Positions 15,137 to 22,214 of a DNA stretch of 36,260 bases are shown here, in pieces. The translations under genes and the position numbers were made by a program. The stretch lies in the IMG/VR virus record IMGVR_UViG_3300040815_001785, positions 1-36,260 of that record. One strand, written 5' to 3'. Positions within the stretch are counted from its first letter, which is position 1. The number at the start of each line of letters is the position of its first letter. The DNA is from a virus. The notes under the pieces are model-generated. The model was not told the origin of the DNA, ran no database searches, and saw only the letters and a list, made by a program, of their open reading frames with translations.

Positions 15137-17602
15137 ATGGACTTAAGAAGCACACAACTAAAAGACACCTACGGCAATCTGCTAACGATTGGAACTACGG
15201 AAGGCGCACCAACTTCGGGAACGCTTGAGAATGGTCAAGGCGCTGATATTACGGCTCTTGATGTTGCGGGTACAATTACAAGCGATGGATTAACTTCGGA
15301 TGGAAACATAAGTCTGTCGGGAAATGGCACTGGCACTAGAAACGTTTTTCTTGGTAGTGAAACAGCTAGTTACGCAGGAGCATTTAGACTTCAAGCAGGT
15401 GGCAGTAGTGCTAGCTTTGGTGGTGGGCTTACTATGTATGGACATTCACACGCTTCTAAACCTGGCGATGTTGCGGTGGGCATCTCAAGTGGTTCTGGTG
15501 GTTCTTTTAGGGTAAATGCAAGTGGTGTTGATAGTGGATTAGATTTATTTGAAGTAAAATCAACTAGTGATATTGCTTTTTTTGATGGCTCAGGAAACGA
15601 AGCCTTTTATTGGGATGCAAGCGCAGGAAGTCTTGGGATTGGTACGACTTCGCCTTCTAATCTTTTGCATATACGAGGCTCATCAGATGGTGGTACAATT
15701 AGAACTGCGTTATTTGAAAATAATGCTAGTTTAGTAGATTCTAAAGCTGAAATTATGCTTGTATCGGGTGGAAACACTACTCGTGGTTCGTCTATTGCAA
15801 ATATAAATGAAAGCGCAAGTGGGCAACCAGCAAGTATGGTTTTTTCTACAAGTTCTGCATTTGCAACTCCAACCGAACGCATGCGCATTGACTCAAGCGG
15901 TAACGTGGGGATTAACAATACATCTCCTTCTTCGTTTCTTTCAAATGGCAGGGAATTAGTGCTTGGCGATGGAAGTGCTTCGCATGGTATGACAATTTTT
16001 AGCGACTCTGCAGGTACTGGTAACTTATTCTTTGCGGATGGAACTACTGGTGATGAAGCGTATAGGGGATTTTTAAGATATTCCCATAGTTCCGATTCTA
16101 TGGATTTTTATACTGCTGGTGCAAATCTACGTATGCGCATCGACTCAAGCGGTAACGTGGGGATTGGTGCTACTTCGCCTCGCGTAGCTTTAGATGTTGC
16201 AGGTGAAGTAGCCATTGCATACAACGCGACCTATGGCTTGCGCTTTTATAATGAAGAGCAGAACAACTGGTCGAGCATTGGCAACAATGTTGCAACTGGG
16301 TCTTCTGACGCAAATTTGGTTTTCAAAGATTCTACTGGCGAGGTCATGCGAATTGACGGTGGTAACGTAGGGATTGGTACGGATAGCATTACATCTGGTA
16401 ATAAATTACATATTAAGGATTCTGATACACAGATAGAGTTAGAAGCTACTGGTGGTTCTAATAGTGGATTTGTTGATTTTGATGGAACTAGTTTGCAATT
16501 AAGCACTAATCGTGATAATAAAAGTGGTGCTTTTTCTAATACTAGTAAAAGCCACGCTAGTATGATAATGGTTGGAGCAGATGGCGGTTCTTATATTCGT
16601 TTTAATACGGCAAGTGCTAACAACACTGTTGCTACAGAAGCCATGCGTATCGATTCAAGCGGTGACGTAAGATTATCGGGCACTGCTCCAAATGCTGAGA
16701 ATACTATTTCTAAAATAGATTTTTATAACAATTCATCAAGCCTCAACTTAGCAGGAATTGAAGGTAAAAGAACAGCAGGTGGTACTAATTATGGTAGTTT
16801 AATTTTTAATACTACTAATTCGGGTACTTCTTCTGAGAAGATGCGCATAGACTCAAGCGGTAACGTAGGGATTGGTGAAACGAATCCTACTTTAGGTAAA
16901 CTTGTAGTAAAAGATGATTACATCGTTCAAACTGACGGTACTAGAAATGTATATTTTGGTAGCGATGGAACTGGTGCGCTAATAGGGACAACAACCAACC
17001 ACTATACTAGGTTTGTTACTAATAATACCGAACGTATGCGCATAGACTCAAGCGGTAACGTTTTGATTGGGCAAAGTGATACAGGTTCGGTAACTACGGG
17101 TTCTGCAGGACTTTATGCAACTTCGGGAGGAACTATTGTAACGGGTAAAAATTCTACTTTGTCAAGAACACATTATTCTTTTTACAATCCTAATGGAAAT
17201 ATTGGTTCAATTACTACAAGCGGTTCTGCAACGGCTTTCAACACTTCATCTGACTACCGACTAAAAGAAAATGTAGTAGAAATGACTGGTGCATTGGATA
17301 GGGTTGACCAACTAAAGCCTAGTAGATTTAACTTTATTGCTGATGCTGATACAATAGTAGATGGTTTTTTGGCACACGAAGTAGCTGACGTTGTACCTGA
17401 AGCTATTAGTGGAGAAAAAGATGCTACCGAAGAATACGAAGTAACGCCTGCGGTTTTAGATGATGAAGGAAACGTTATCGAAGAAGCAGTAATGGGTACA
17501 AGACCAGTTTATCAGGGTATTGACCATAGCAAGCTAGTTCCTTTATTAGTAGGAGCAATCCAAGAACTTAGAGCAGAAATTGAACAACTTAAAAACCAAT
17601 AA
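15137..17602 (+). CDS. Tail fibre/spike with C-terminal S74 chaperone domain
   Basis: 821 residues. The shaft carries six copies of an M-R-I-D-S-S-G-N-V-G-I-G motif between residues about 249 and 645. The C-terminal region from S705 (SSDYRLKENVVEM) to 821 is an intramolecular chaperone of endosialidase-type proteins (Peptidase_S74). It has the S-D-x-R-L-K-E-N start, F-L-A-H-E-V and V-P-L-L-V-G-A-I-Q-E-L, and a final coiled coil. In the family this domain trimerises the fibre and then cuts itself off before the conserved Ser, here expected near 704-705. The mature fibre would be about 704 residues. No glycosidase domain was recognised. Confidence 0.9.
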   Translation: MDLRSTQLKDTYGNLLTIGTTEGAPTSGTLENGQGADITALDVAGTITSDGLTSDGNISLSGNGTGTRNVFLGSETASYAGAFRLQAGGSSASFGGGLTMYGHSHASKPGDVAVGISSGSGGSFRVNASGVDSGLDLFEVKSTSDIAFFDGSGNEAFYWDASAGSLGIGTTSPSNLLHIRGSSDGGTIRTALFENNASLVDSKAEIMLVSGGNTTRGSSIANINESASGQPASMVFSTSSAFATPTERMRIDSSGNVGINNTSPSSFLSNGRELVLGDGSASHGMTIFSDSAGTGNLFFADGTTGDEAYRGFLRYSHSSDSMDFYTAGANLRMRIDSSGNVGIGATSPRVALDVAGEVAIAYNATYGLRFYNEEQNNWSSIGNNVATGSSDANLVFKDSTGEVMRIDGGNVGIGTDSITSGNKLHIKDSDTQIELEATGGSNSGFVDFDGTSLQLSTNRDNKSGAFSNTSKSHASMIMVGADGGSYIRFNTASANNTVATEAMRIDSSGDVRLSGTAPNAENTISKIDFYNNSSSLNLAGIEGKRTAGGTNYGSLIFNTTNSGTSSEKMRIDSSGNVGIGETNPTLGKLVVKDDYIVQTDGTRNVYFGSDGTGALIGTTTNHYTRFVTNNTERMRIDSSGNVLIGQSDTGSVTTGSAGLYATSGGTIVTGKNSTLSRTHYSFYNPNGNIGSITTSGSATAFNTSSDYRLKENVVEMTGALDRVDQLKPSRFNFIADADTIVDGFLAHEVADVVPEAISGEKDATEEYEVTPAVLDDEGNVIEEAVMGTRPVYQGIDHSKLVPLLVGAIQELRAEIEQLKNQ
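15881..17070 (+). repeat. Six dispersed fibre-shaft repeats (M-R-I-D-S-S-G-N)
   Basis: The DNA motif ATGCGCATnGACTCAAGCGG followed by TAACGTnGGGATTGG occurs near 15881, 16135, 16347, 16642, 16841 and 17035, with small variations. One copy lacks a codon (R-I-D-G-G-N). The copies are 190-300 bases apart. Repeats so similar at the DNA level are potential sites for recombination that changes fibre length. Confidence 0.85.
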
Positions 17603-17604
17603 AA

Positions 17605-17922
17605 ATGAACTGGAAAATTAACACACTAGAATACACTAATGACTCCGACAAAGGGGTAGTTACTGCCCATTGGGATTGCTCCCATACTGAAATGGTAGGA
17701 GAAGGCGATGACGCTTTGTCTTATTCAGGCAGACGGTACGGTTCTTGCTCTTTCCAACCTGAACCATCTTCAGAAGATTACATCGCTTTTGATGACTTAA
17801 CCGAAGAAATCGTTCTTGGTTGGGTTAAAGCTGAAGTAGGCGAAGAAGATGTTGAATCAAGTATAACGGCACAAATCGAAGCAAAAAAGAATCCTGCTAC
17901 TTTGAAAGGATTGGCTTGGTAG
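17605..17922 (+). CDS. Fibre-associated small phage protein (DUF7936-like)
   Basis: 105 residues, 2 bases after the S74 fibre stop. It begins MNWKINTLEY and continues with V-T-A-H-W, a Tyr-Gly-Ser-Cys-Ser-F beta core and a closing I-E-A-K-K-N-P segment. This layout is shared by a family of short proteins often encoded directly after phage fibre genes; I believe it is annotated as DUF7936. The function is not known to me. Gene order suggests a tail or fibre accessory protein. Confidence 0.65.
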   Translation: MNWKINTLEYTNDSDKGVVTAHWDCSHTEMVGEGDDALSYSGRRYGSCSFQPEPSSEDYIAFDDLTEEIVLGWVKAEVGEEDVESSITAQIEAKKNPATLKGLAW

Positions 17923-17965
17923 TTATATTTGGGCATAACCTTAAACATAAAGCGAGCAAACACGT

Positions 17966-18112
17966 ATGAACGAACAACGAATAGAAGAGTTAGAAGCCTT
18001 TAAAGCTAAACTCGAAATGCAATTGAACGAAACCGTATTCTTGATTCAAGGGTACAAAAACGCAATAGAAAATCAACAAGATGATGTACCAGAACAAGTC
18101 GAAGAAGTCTGA
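17966..18112 (+). CDS. Small helical protein near the end of the late operon
   Basis: 48 residues (starting MNEQRIEELEAFKAKLEM), likely a single long helix or coiled coil. Its leader ATAAAGCGAGCAA at 17947-17959 is identical to that of the tail chaperone gene (6292-6304). It overlaps the next small ORF by 32 bases. Unknown role, possibly a minor tail or chaperone subunit. Confidence 0.6.
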   Translation: MNEQRIEELEAFKAKLEMQLNETVFLIQGYKNAIENQQDDVPEQVEEV

Positions 18113-18188
18113 CCCTAACAAAAAGAAAAAGCCAAACGCCCAGAACGGGAGAATGGCTATGTTTAAACGAAAGGGCGCTAAAAAATAA
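18081..18188 (+). CDS. Very small basic protein, last late gene
   Basis: 35 residues, nearly a third Lys or Arg, starting M-M-Y-Q-N-K-S. The ORF overlaps the gene before it in another frame and ends 31 bases before the terminator. Its start could be 18081 or 18084. The strong base bias and position make it plausible as a nucleic-acid-binding peptide, but short Lys-rich ORFs also arise by chance in A-rich DNA. Confidence 0.4.
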   Translation: MMYQNKSKKSDPNKKKKPNAQNGRMAMFKRKGAKK

Positions 18189-18218
18189 TTAGGGTATACC
18201 CTTACGGATATAAAACGT

Positions 18219-18260
18219 GCCCGACTCTGGTAGATTATACTGGGTCGGGTATATTTTTTT
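18219..18260 (+). terminator. Terminator closing the late operon
   Basis: A stem of about 9 bp (GCCCGACTC with GGGTCGGGT, one wobble pair at each end) around a loop of about 14 bases is followed by TATATTTTTTT. The last T run touches the stop codon of the convergent leftward gene. A perfect 12-bp palindrome AGGGTATACCCT lies just upstream at 18191-18202. Confidence 0.85.
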
Positions 18261-18471
18261 AGTTTATACCCATATCAGGGAAATCATCATAATACTTTTT
18301 ACTGGCTTTCTTGACCGAAGCCCAACAATCTGAATACCCTTTAACGTATCCTTCCTTGTAAGCCTCTGACTTTGACACTTCGGAGGCTTCTATTTGTCGC
18401 ATACTCCCCCCGAACATGTAGCCGATATACGTGAAAGTTGCAATGGACGCTAAATATGCTATTATCGTCAT
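18259..18471 (-). CDS. Small single-pass membrane protein
   Basis: 70 residues. An uncharged N-terminal segment (residues 3-22, IIAYLASIATFTYIGYMFGG) is a transmembrane helix or uncleaved signal anchor. It is followed by a charged helical tail with several Lys and Tyr residues. The layout is like an inner-membrane spanin subunit, but the tail is short and no partner lipoprotein is nearby. It is the last gene of the leftward block and starts 4 bases after the DnaA-like gene ends. Confidence 0.6.
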   Translation of the reverse strand: MTIIAYLASIATFTYIGYMFGGSMRQIEASEVSKSEAYKEGYVKGYSDCWASVKKASKKYYDDFPDMGIN

Positions 18472-18474
18472 AAT

Positions 18475-18813
18475 TTACTCCGCCTCAGAAATTTTTGCCT
18501 TCATATTTTCACGTACACGAGCGTTCTCGTACAAAGCCATATCTAAGTATGCCTTTACAGCTTGCGTGGCTCTCAGGCGATTCTCGTGCGAATTGAAGCA
18601 TCTTCGGTTTATTAGGTGGTTCACAGTGGTGTGGTCTCGGTATTTTAACTGTTTCGCAATAAATTTTTGCGTAAATCCAAGCTCGCTCAGTGCGAACACT
18701 ACAATTTGCTTGGCATCTACTATTTCTTGGTGTCGATACTTGCTCTTTATCAATTTTTTAGTGATGCCTGTATCTTCGGCTACGTGCTCAATGATGTAAT
18801 CTGCTATGACCAT
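18475..18813 (-). CDS. DnaA domain IV-like DNA-binding protein
   Basis: 112 residues. Residues 26-70 match the C-terminal DNA-binding domain of the bacterial initiator DnaA: a basic start, Q-I-V-V-F-A-L-S-E-L in place of the first helix, then the signature R-D-H-T-T-V (59-64) that contacts the DnaA box. The ATPase domain is missing, so the protein cannot build the DnaA filament. It could bind DnaA boxes and compete with host DnaA, or repress promoters that carry a box. Two perfect TTATCCACA boxes occur in this genome (20793-20801 and 26668-26676), one overlapping the promoter of the replication operon. The regulatory role is inference. Confidence 0.8.
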   Translation of the reverse strand: MVIADYIIEHVAEDTGITKKLIKSKYRHQEIVDAKQIVVFALSELGFTQKFIAKQLKYRDHTTVNHLINRRCFNSHENRLRATQAVKAYLDMALYENARVRENMKAKISEAE

Positions 18814-18842
18814 TTGTATCCTTCTTTTTTAATTGTTATTGG

Positions 18843-19151
18843 CTATGATGATAATACTGAGCCTTTCCATTCCTCTACTTTCCAGACTGGCTTTTTGTAA
18901 CCGAATCTTTTTGCGTATATCTGATAGTTTACATCTTCCCAATCTTTTAGGTTGTCTTGCTGTATCTTGTTCTTGTAGGCAATAGCTTCTTTTTTATTAT
19001 CGAATAGTTTAGGGTGTAGCGACTCTTCGTCATCAAAACCGACAGGCACTACACTATGCCAAATGTCGTTTGGAGACGTGCTATCATCATTTATCATGCT
19101 AAATGAATCTCGTTTACTTACTCGTTCTGTTACTATGTATTTTTTGCTCAT
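18843..19151 (-). CDS. Unrecognised small protein
   Basis: 102 residues, mixed charge with several Trp and Tyr. It begins MSKKYIVTERVSKRDSF and is followed by an acidic central part. The C-terminal half contains a basic helix (NKKEAIAYKNKIQQ) and an aromatic end. No signal peptide, transmembrane segment or known motif was seen. Five bases separate it from the upstream gene, so it belongs to the leftward accessory operon. Confidence 0.6.
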   Translation of the reverse strand: MSKKYIVTERVSKRDSFSMINDDSTSPNDIWHSVVPVGFDDEESLHPKLFDNKKEAIAYKNKIQQDNLKDWEDVNYQIYAKRFGYKKPVWKVEEWKGSVLSS

Positions 19152-19156
19152 TTTAT

Positions 19157-19357
19157 TTATTGTTTAGTGGTTGTCTCGTTATACTCATCGATTACTCCTT
19201 GACTGTACGCCTCGTCTAGGGCATCTACTTCCTCGCTAATGAAATAGTTTGCTAGGTCGATAGCTTTTGTATAGGCTTCTACTTCCGCAGTAAATCCATC
19301 GCTCTGGTCTCTTAATTTCTCTAGTTCTTCAATCAGTTTTTGCATTGGTGTTTTCAT
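19157..19357 (-). CDS. Small acidic protein, MKTPMQ family copy 1
   Basis: 66 residues. It starts MKTPMQKLIEELEKL, contains D-G-F-T-A-E at about residue 20 and E-V-D-A-L-D-E-A-Y near 44. A paralogue at 19827-20033 shares all three blocks. Predicted all-helical and acidic, about the size of phage inhibitor or regulator proteins. No function recognised. Confidence 0.65.
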   Translation of the reverse strand: MKTPMQKLIEELEKLRDQSDGFTAEVEAYTKAIDLANYFISEEVDALDEAYSQGVIDEYNETTTKQ

Positions 19358-19363
19358 TGTTCT

Positions 19364-19807
19364 CTAATAAAATAGTGAATGTTTAAACTCGTTTAATATA
19401 CCCTCTAGCTTATCCATTTTTGTGTACGTCCAAATAAAATAATCTACAGGCGTCATTGTGCGAAGGAATCCCTCTATGTAGCCGCCCTCCCATTTATCGT
19501 ACTCCTGAAAATCGTACATAGGAAAATGATTTACCTTAATACCAGCTATTGATGAATGGTCAATCTGTGATAAAATAAATTCTTGTGATTTATCCGTTTT
19601 TGTGCGTCCCGCATAATCTTCAGCTCTTTTTTCACCAAATGATAATTCTTGTAGCGTTACCATATCAGATACAGATATTAGATGTTCTATGAAAGGTCTG
19701 TTCATATCTGAGCTTATATTAGCCTGTACTGGGTTAGGCTTATAATTTAGCTGAACATCCTTAGTTATTTGTATAAACTCATATACAGATGTTATTGGTC
19801 GAATCAT
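19364..19807 (-). CDS. Unrecognised 147-residue protein
   Basis: Begins MIRPITSVYEFIQIT and alternates helix and strand. The C-terminal third is aromatic (YIEGFLRTMTPVDYFIWTY). No known motif. It is sandwiched between the two copies of the MKTPMQ family, which suggests that the family duplicated around it or that it was inserted between the copies. Spacing to both neighbours is 6-20 bases. Confidence 0.6.
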   Translation of the reverse strand: MIRPITSVYEFIQITKDVQLNYKPNPVQANISSDMNRPFIEHLISVSDMVTLQELSFGEKRAEDYAGRTKTDKSQEFILSQIDHSSIAGIKVNHFPMYDFQEYDKWEGGYIEGFLRTMTPVDYFIWTYTKMDKLEGILNEFKHSLFY

Positions 19808-19826
19808 GGTTTTTGTATTTGTTTGC

Positions 19827-20033
19827 TCATTGTTTATCTATCCATTGATTGTACTTACACGCATTAAGCCAGCCATGACCGTAGGCATCTTCTAGGGCAT
19901 CAGCCTCTTGTTCAATAAGTTCTTCAACGTAAGCGGTTATTCGCTCTATAATATCCGCCTCTGCGGTAAATCCATCAACCTCATCCCTCATAAAGATAAG
20001 TCTATCAAAAAGTTCTTGCATTGGTGTTTTCAT
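19827..20033 (-). CDS. Small acidic protein, MKTPMQ family copy 2
   Basis: 68 residues when started at the ATG at 20033, which aligns the protein with its paralogue at 19157-19357. The frame is open to an earlier ATG at 20063 that would add ten residues. Shared blocks are M-K-T-P-M-Q, D-G-F-T-A-E and A-D-A-L-E-D-A-Y. Helical and acidic, function unknown. The 150 bases upstream contain two similar AT-rich blocks (AGGTATAGCCTGACAT and AGGTTATAAGCTGACAT) that could be regulatory. Confidence 0.65.
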   Translation of the reverse strand: MKTPMQELFDRLIFMRDEVDGFTAEADIIERITAYVEELIEQEADALEDAYGHGWLNACKYNQWIDKQ

Positions 20034-20185
20034 TGTGCAGATTTCAGGGTTTTTGTTGTGCATATTTCAAGGTATAGCCTGACATTAAACGTTGAAAAGT
20101 AAGGTTATAAGCTGACATACAATGTATAGAAAATCAATAAGTTTATACATAGGTCGGTTGATATGGACAAAAACCTATACACTTA

Positions 20186-20332
20186 CTAATAAATGTCAAG
20201 TTTTTTGCGCAGAATACTTGACTTGTTGAATAAGGTGTGAGGACTTTCTTTATTCCAAAAATTGGGTGGCTTCTCCTCAAGCGTTTGCAACCGCTCTTTA
20301 CATATCATACCAACAAGTTTTGCCTTATTCAT
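20186..20332 (-). CDS. Short basic protein
   Basis: 48 residues beginning MNKAKLVGMICKERLQ, with a basic C-terminus (SSILRKKLDIY). Its ATG overlaps the TGA of the upstream gene as ATGA, the usual sign of translational coupling in this genome. It is too short for most gene callers. No homologue recognised. The overlap and the absence of another gene in the interval argue that it is real. Confidence 0.6.
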   Translation of the reverse strand: MNKAKLVGMICKERLQTLEEKPPNFWNKESPHTLFNKSSILRKKLDIY

Positions 20333-20592
20333 TCGTCTATGGTTTTAATTGATTGCTTGCCTATTATCAATCCATCTGAATTTTTGTAAAATGTTACATT
20401 TCCATCTGAATCAAATTCACGCTCGCAGTAATATCCATCGGAGTACTCAAAGTATTTTTCGTTACCTTGCATGTCATATTCCCTCCTTTCCCAAAATTCA
20501 GTAGAAGCCTCGTAGTATATTACCCTACCTTGCTTGTCCTTTATCTCAAAAGGAAAGTCAGTTACTCCTAGTTGTTCTGCTATTGTTTTCAT
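20329..20592 (-). CDS. Repeat-type small protein (YwqK/MORN-like strands)
   Basis: 87 residues containing two to three repeats of about 20 residues with a pattern of G-x-x-x-Y-Y-E, Y-D-x-x-G-N and Y-x-x-S-D-G. The short aromatic beta hairpins resemble MORN or RHS-type strands. Small proteins of this kind are common in phage accessory regions and their function is generally unknown. It starts a leftward transcript with a TATATTTG -7 box at 20677-20684. Confidence 0.6.
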   Translation of the reverse strand: MKTIAEQLGVTDFPFEIKDKQGRVIYYEASTEFWERREYDMQGNEKYFEYSDGYYCEREFDSDGNVTFYKNSDGLIIGKQSIKTIDE

Positions 20593-20676
20593 TGTATCGT
20601 TTTTTATTCGTTATTGTTTTTTTATCGGTTAGTGAATGAGTTATCGTGCATTTACCATAATAAATCATTAATGAAA

Positions 20677-20684
20677 CAAATATA
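20677..20684 (-). promoter_or_regulatory. Bacteroidota-type -7 box TATATTTG
   Basis: An exact TAnnTTTG element on the minus strand about 85 bases upstream of the gene at 20592 and just past the leftward terminator. I do not find a TTTG or TTG at the expected 19-21 bp, so the promoter is either weak or needs an activator. Confidence 0.45.
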
Positions 20685-20745
20685 CTACTTTTTGTGTCAT
20701 TATTAGTTTGTTTCGTAGTACACTTATAGTTTACTTGTACATAAT

Positions 20746-20781
20746 AAAAAAAGGGCAACCCACGATTAAGCGAGATGCCCT
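20746..20781 (-). terminator. Leftward intrinsic terminator
   Basis: Read on the minus strand, AGGGCA pairs with TGCCCT across an 18-base loop and is followed by a run of seven T. It ends the transcript of the lysis genes. A reading frame that spans it (20558-20800) encodes the hairpin itself and was left out. Confidence 0.8.
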
Positions 20782-20792
20782 CTGTTAATGTG

Positions 20793-20801
20793 TTATCCAC
20801 A
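20793..20801 (+). promoter_or_regulatory. Perfect DnaA box TTATCCACA
   Basis: The nine bases match the strong DnaA box consensus exactly. The box lies between the terminator hairpin and the end of the 116-residue gene. Together with the box at 26668-26676 and the phage DnaA domain IV-like protein it may form a small regulon. A single 9-mer can occur by chance. Confidence 0.5.
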
Positions 20802-20803
20802 AT

Positions 20804-21154
20804 CTACAGAAGTCGAGATATATAGTCAAGCATATTTTTGGCTTGTAGGCGATTATAGCTTCTTCGCCCAGTAAGCCAATCCCTTAGCAAGAGATATTTT
20901 CTGGGTAGGTCTTTAGATTGGTAGTATCTGTGTGCGTACCAGTGTGGGTCTGACTGTACCTCACACCAGAACACCATCGCTGATAGTTCGTCTTCGGAGG
21001 GCTTACCATGTCCCTTTGGGGAGAGAAGCTGATAGACTCGCTCCTTGAACTTGTCTGACCACTCCACGCCCATGTAGACGGCAACGTGCTTTGAGAAGTC
21101 CACCATAGAGTAGGGACTACCCTTGACTGTATCCTTAATTTCTTCAAGGGTCAT
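20804..21154 (-). CDS. Unrecognised 116-residue protein of the lysis operon
   Basis: Starts MTLEEIKDTVKGSPYSMVDF and overlaps the holin stop by 4 bases. Rich in aromatic and basic residues; residues 60-95 (VFWCEVQSDPHWYAHRYYQ and onward) contain two Trp and several His and Tyr. No transmembrane segment. It could be a lysis accessory protein because of coupling to the holin gene, but the sequence does not decide this. Confidence 0.55.
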   Translation of the reverse strand: MTLEEIKDTVKGSPYSMVDFSKHVAVYMGVEWSDKFKERVYQLLSPKGHGKPSEDELSAMVFWCEVQSDPHWYAHRYYQSKDLPRKYLLLRDWLTGRRSYNRLQAKNMLDYISRLL

Positions 21155-21531
21155 TTTGCCTCTGGTTCAGGCTTCTCTTTTTTGATGGTCTGAATCACAC
21201 CAATGATGGCTAGCATCAACGCTGCAATGGATTCGTATAGGTCAGGTTGTACGGTCACACCAATAGCACCAGCTATGGCGGTTACACCTTGATACGTTGA
21301 GGGTTCTTTTAGTCGGGATTTTAACCAAGTCCAAGTCATAGTTACGGCTCTTTTGTTAATGATAAATACAGTGAAGTCAATGATAGGAAGGATACGCTCC
21401 CTACTCAATACCTTTTTACGTCTAGTTACTTCGGGCATCTTAGTTTCTTTAACGGTCTTCAGATTGCCTTGTGGTATGTTACGGTTATCTATCGTAACCG
21501 TTTTTATTTTCTTTCGCCCTTGTATTGCCAT
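21151..21531 (-). CDS. Holin with possible N-terminal extension
   Basis: The last 62 residues, starting at the internal ATG at 21339 (MTWTWLKSRLKEPSTYQ), have the usual layout of a small phage holin. A short amphipathic start is followed by two hydrophobic segments around a Pro-Asp turn (GVTAIAGAIGVTV and SIAALMLAIIGVIQ) and a Lys/Glu-rich tail. The frame remains open for 64 further codons to an ATG at 21531 that overlaps the end of the endolysin gene. The extension is basic. Either the short form alone is made, or both forms exist, as in dual-start holin/antiholin genes. A holin makes the membrane hole that releases endolysin and times lysis. Confidence 0.7.
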   Translation of the reverse strand: MAIQGRKKIKTVTIDNRNIPQGNLKTVKETKMPEVTRRKKVLSRERILPIIDFTVFIINKRAVTMTWTWLKSRLKEPSTYQGVTAIAGAIGVTVQPDLYESIAALMLAIIGVIQTIKKEKPEPEAK

Positions 21532-21926
21532 TTTCCGTCCTCATCCGCTTCAAATTCGTGGTATCTGTCTCCTTTATGGTCACAGTGTATAAACTTCTGG
21601 TCTGGGTAGTAACAGATACGCTTGTAGTCGGACGCTCTAAGTTCTTCTAGCAACAGCTCCATGTTAGCGCACGTGTAATCTACGGCTCCTAACCCAGTAA
21701 AGGTGTGTTCGCTGGTTCCGCTTCTGCCGTGCGACAATTCCCATTCTAACGAGCGATAACCACTGTTCTGGGATACTTGTATGGGTTGACCTATTCTGTG
21801 CCGTATTTGGTTAATTATGGGCTTGTGGTACTTCTCTATCTTATCAACTACGTGGATTGGAACATTAACCATGACCCTATCCACCAAAAATTCTTTAATG
21901 CTAAAATAATCGTAGTACATACGCAT
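21504..21926 (-). CDS. Endolysin, M15-family peptidase
   Basis: 140 residues. The metal-binding and catalytic motifs of M15 peptidases are present: S-G-Y-R-S (55-59), S-E-H-x4-G-x-A-V-D (72-83, with H74 and D83), and the C-terminal I-H-C-D (113-116). These enzymes cut the peptide side chains of peptidoglycan, as L-alanyl-D-glutamate or D-Ala-D-Ala peptidases. There is no signal peptide, so release depends on the holin encoded immediately downstream. The gene has its own promoter (21944-21974) and overlaps the extended holin frame by 28 bases. Confidence 0.85.
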   Translation of the reverse strand: MRMYYDYFSIKEFLVDRVMVNVPIHVVDKIEKYHKPIINQIRHRIGQPIQVSQNSGYRSLEWELSHGRSGTSEHTFTGLGAVDYTCANMELLLEELRASDYKRICYYPDQKFIHCDHKGDRYHEFEADEDGKWQYKGERK

Positions 21927-21943
21927 TTTGTTAGTTAAATGAT

Positions 21944-21974
21944 AAAATCTAGGTAGTTACCACTAAAATATCAA
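21944..21974 (-). promoter_or_regulatory. Leftward promoter of the lysis genes
   Basis: On the minus strand TATTG is followed by 20 bases and then TAGATTTT, close to the Bacteroidota TTTG / TAnnTTTG pattern. The -7 box ends about 17 bases before the endolysin ATG, giving a short leader of roughly 10-12 bases. Confidence 0.6.
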
Positions 21975-21981
21975 TACCAAT

Positions 21982-22012
21982 AAAAAAAGGGGCATTGCTC
22001 GCACAAGCCCCC
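21982..22012 (-). terminator. Leftward intrinsic terminator with strong G+C stem
   Basis: Read on the minus strand, GGGGC-TTG pairs with CAA-GCCCC (one bulged base) and is followed by TTTTTTT. It lies just upstream of the endolysin promoter and ends transcription coming from the SSB-like gene or from the structured segment between them. Confidence 0.85.
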
Positions 22013-22014
22013 TC

Positions 22015-22214
22015 TTCCTTTATTCTGATGTAGTCGATTACATCGAAAATCAAATAGTTGAGTAAGTAGTATTACCTAATCTCAACAACATATCATCCTA
22101 ACAGTGTGCCATGCCTATAACTTTAAGCGAAAAACTAAAAAGTTATAAATATAGTTAAGTTAAGGTATCGGTATCCCTACCGAAAAAGAATGGGGGCTTT
22201 CACACCCTCCATTC
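22015..22214 (-). other. Gene-free structured segment, candidate non-coding RNA
   Basis: Together with the flanking promoter and terminator this makes a 359-base interval (21927-22285) without a convincing gene. It contains four hairpins in a row: GATGTA/TACATC (22027-22044), TATAACTTT/AAAGTTATA with nine perfect pairs (22116-22147), CGGTA/TACCG with a four-base loop (22169-22182), and GAATGG/CCATTC (22188-22214). On the minus strand the last is followed by five T and may be a weak terminator. The segment ends in the strong terminator at 21982-22012. It could be a structured 3' UTR of the SSB-like gene or an independent small RNA. Confidence 0.45.

Noticed and set aside
15324-15515. A 63-codon ORF inside the S74 fibre gene
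   Set aside because: It is in another frame of a clearly coding fibre gene, without leader or conserved features.
20558-20800. An 80-codon leftward ORF
   Set aside because: It runs through the terminator hairpin and T run (20746-20781) and a promoter element, and its protein is low in structure and rich in Thr and Asn.
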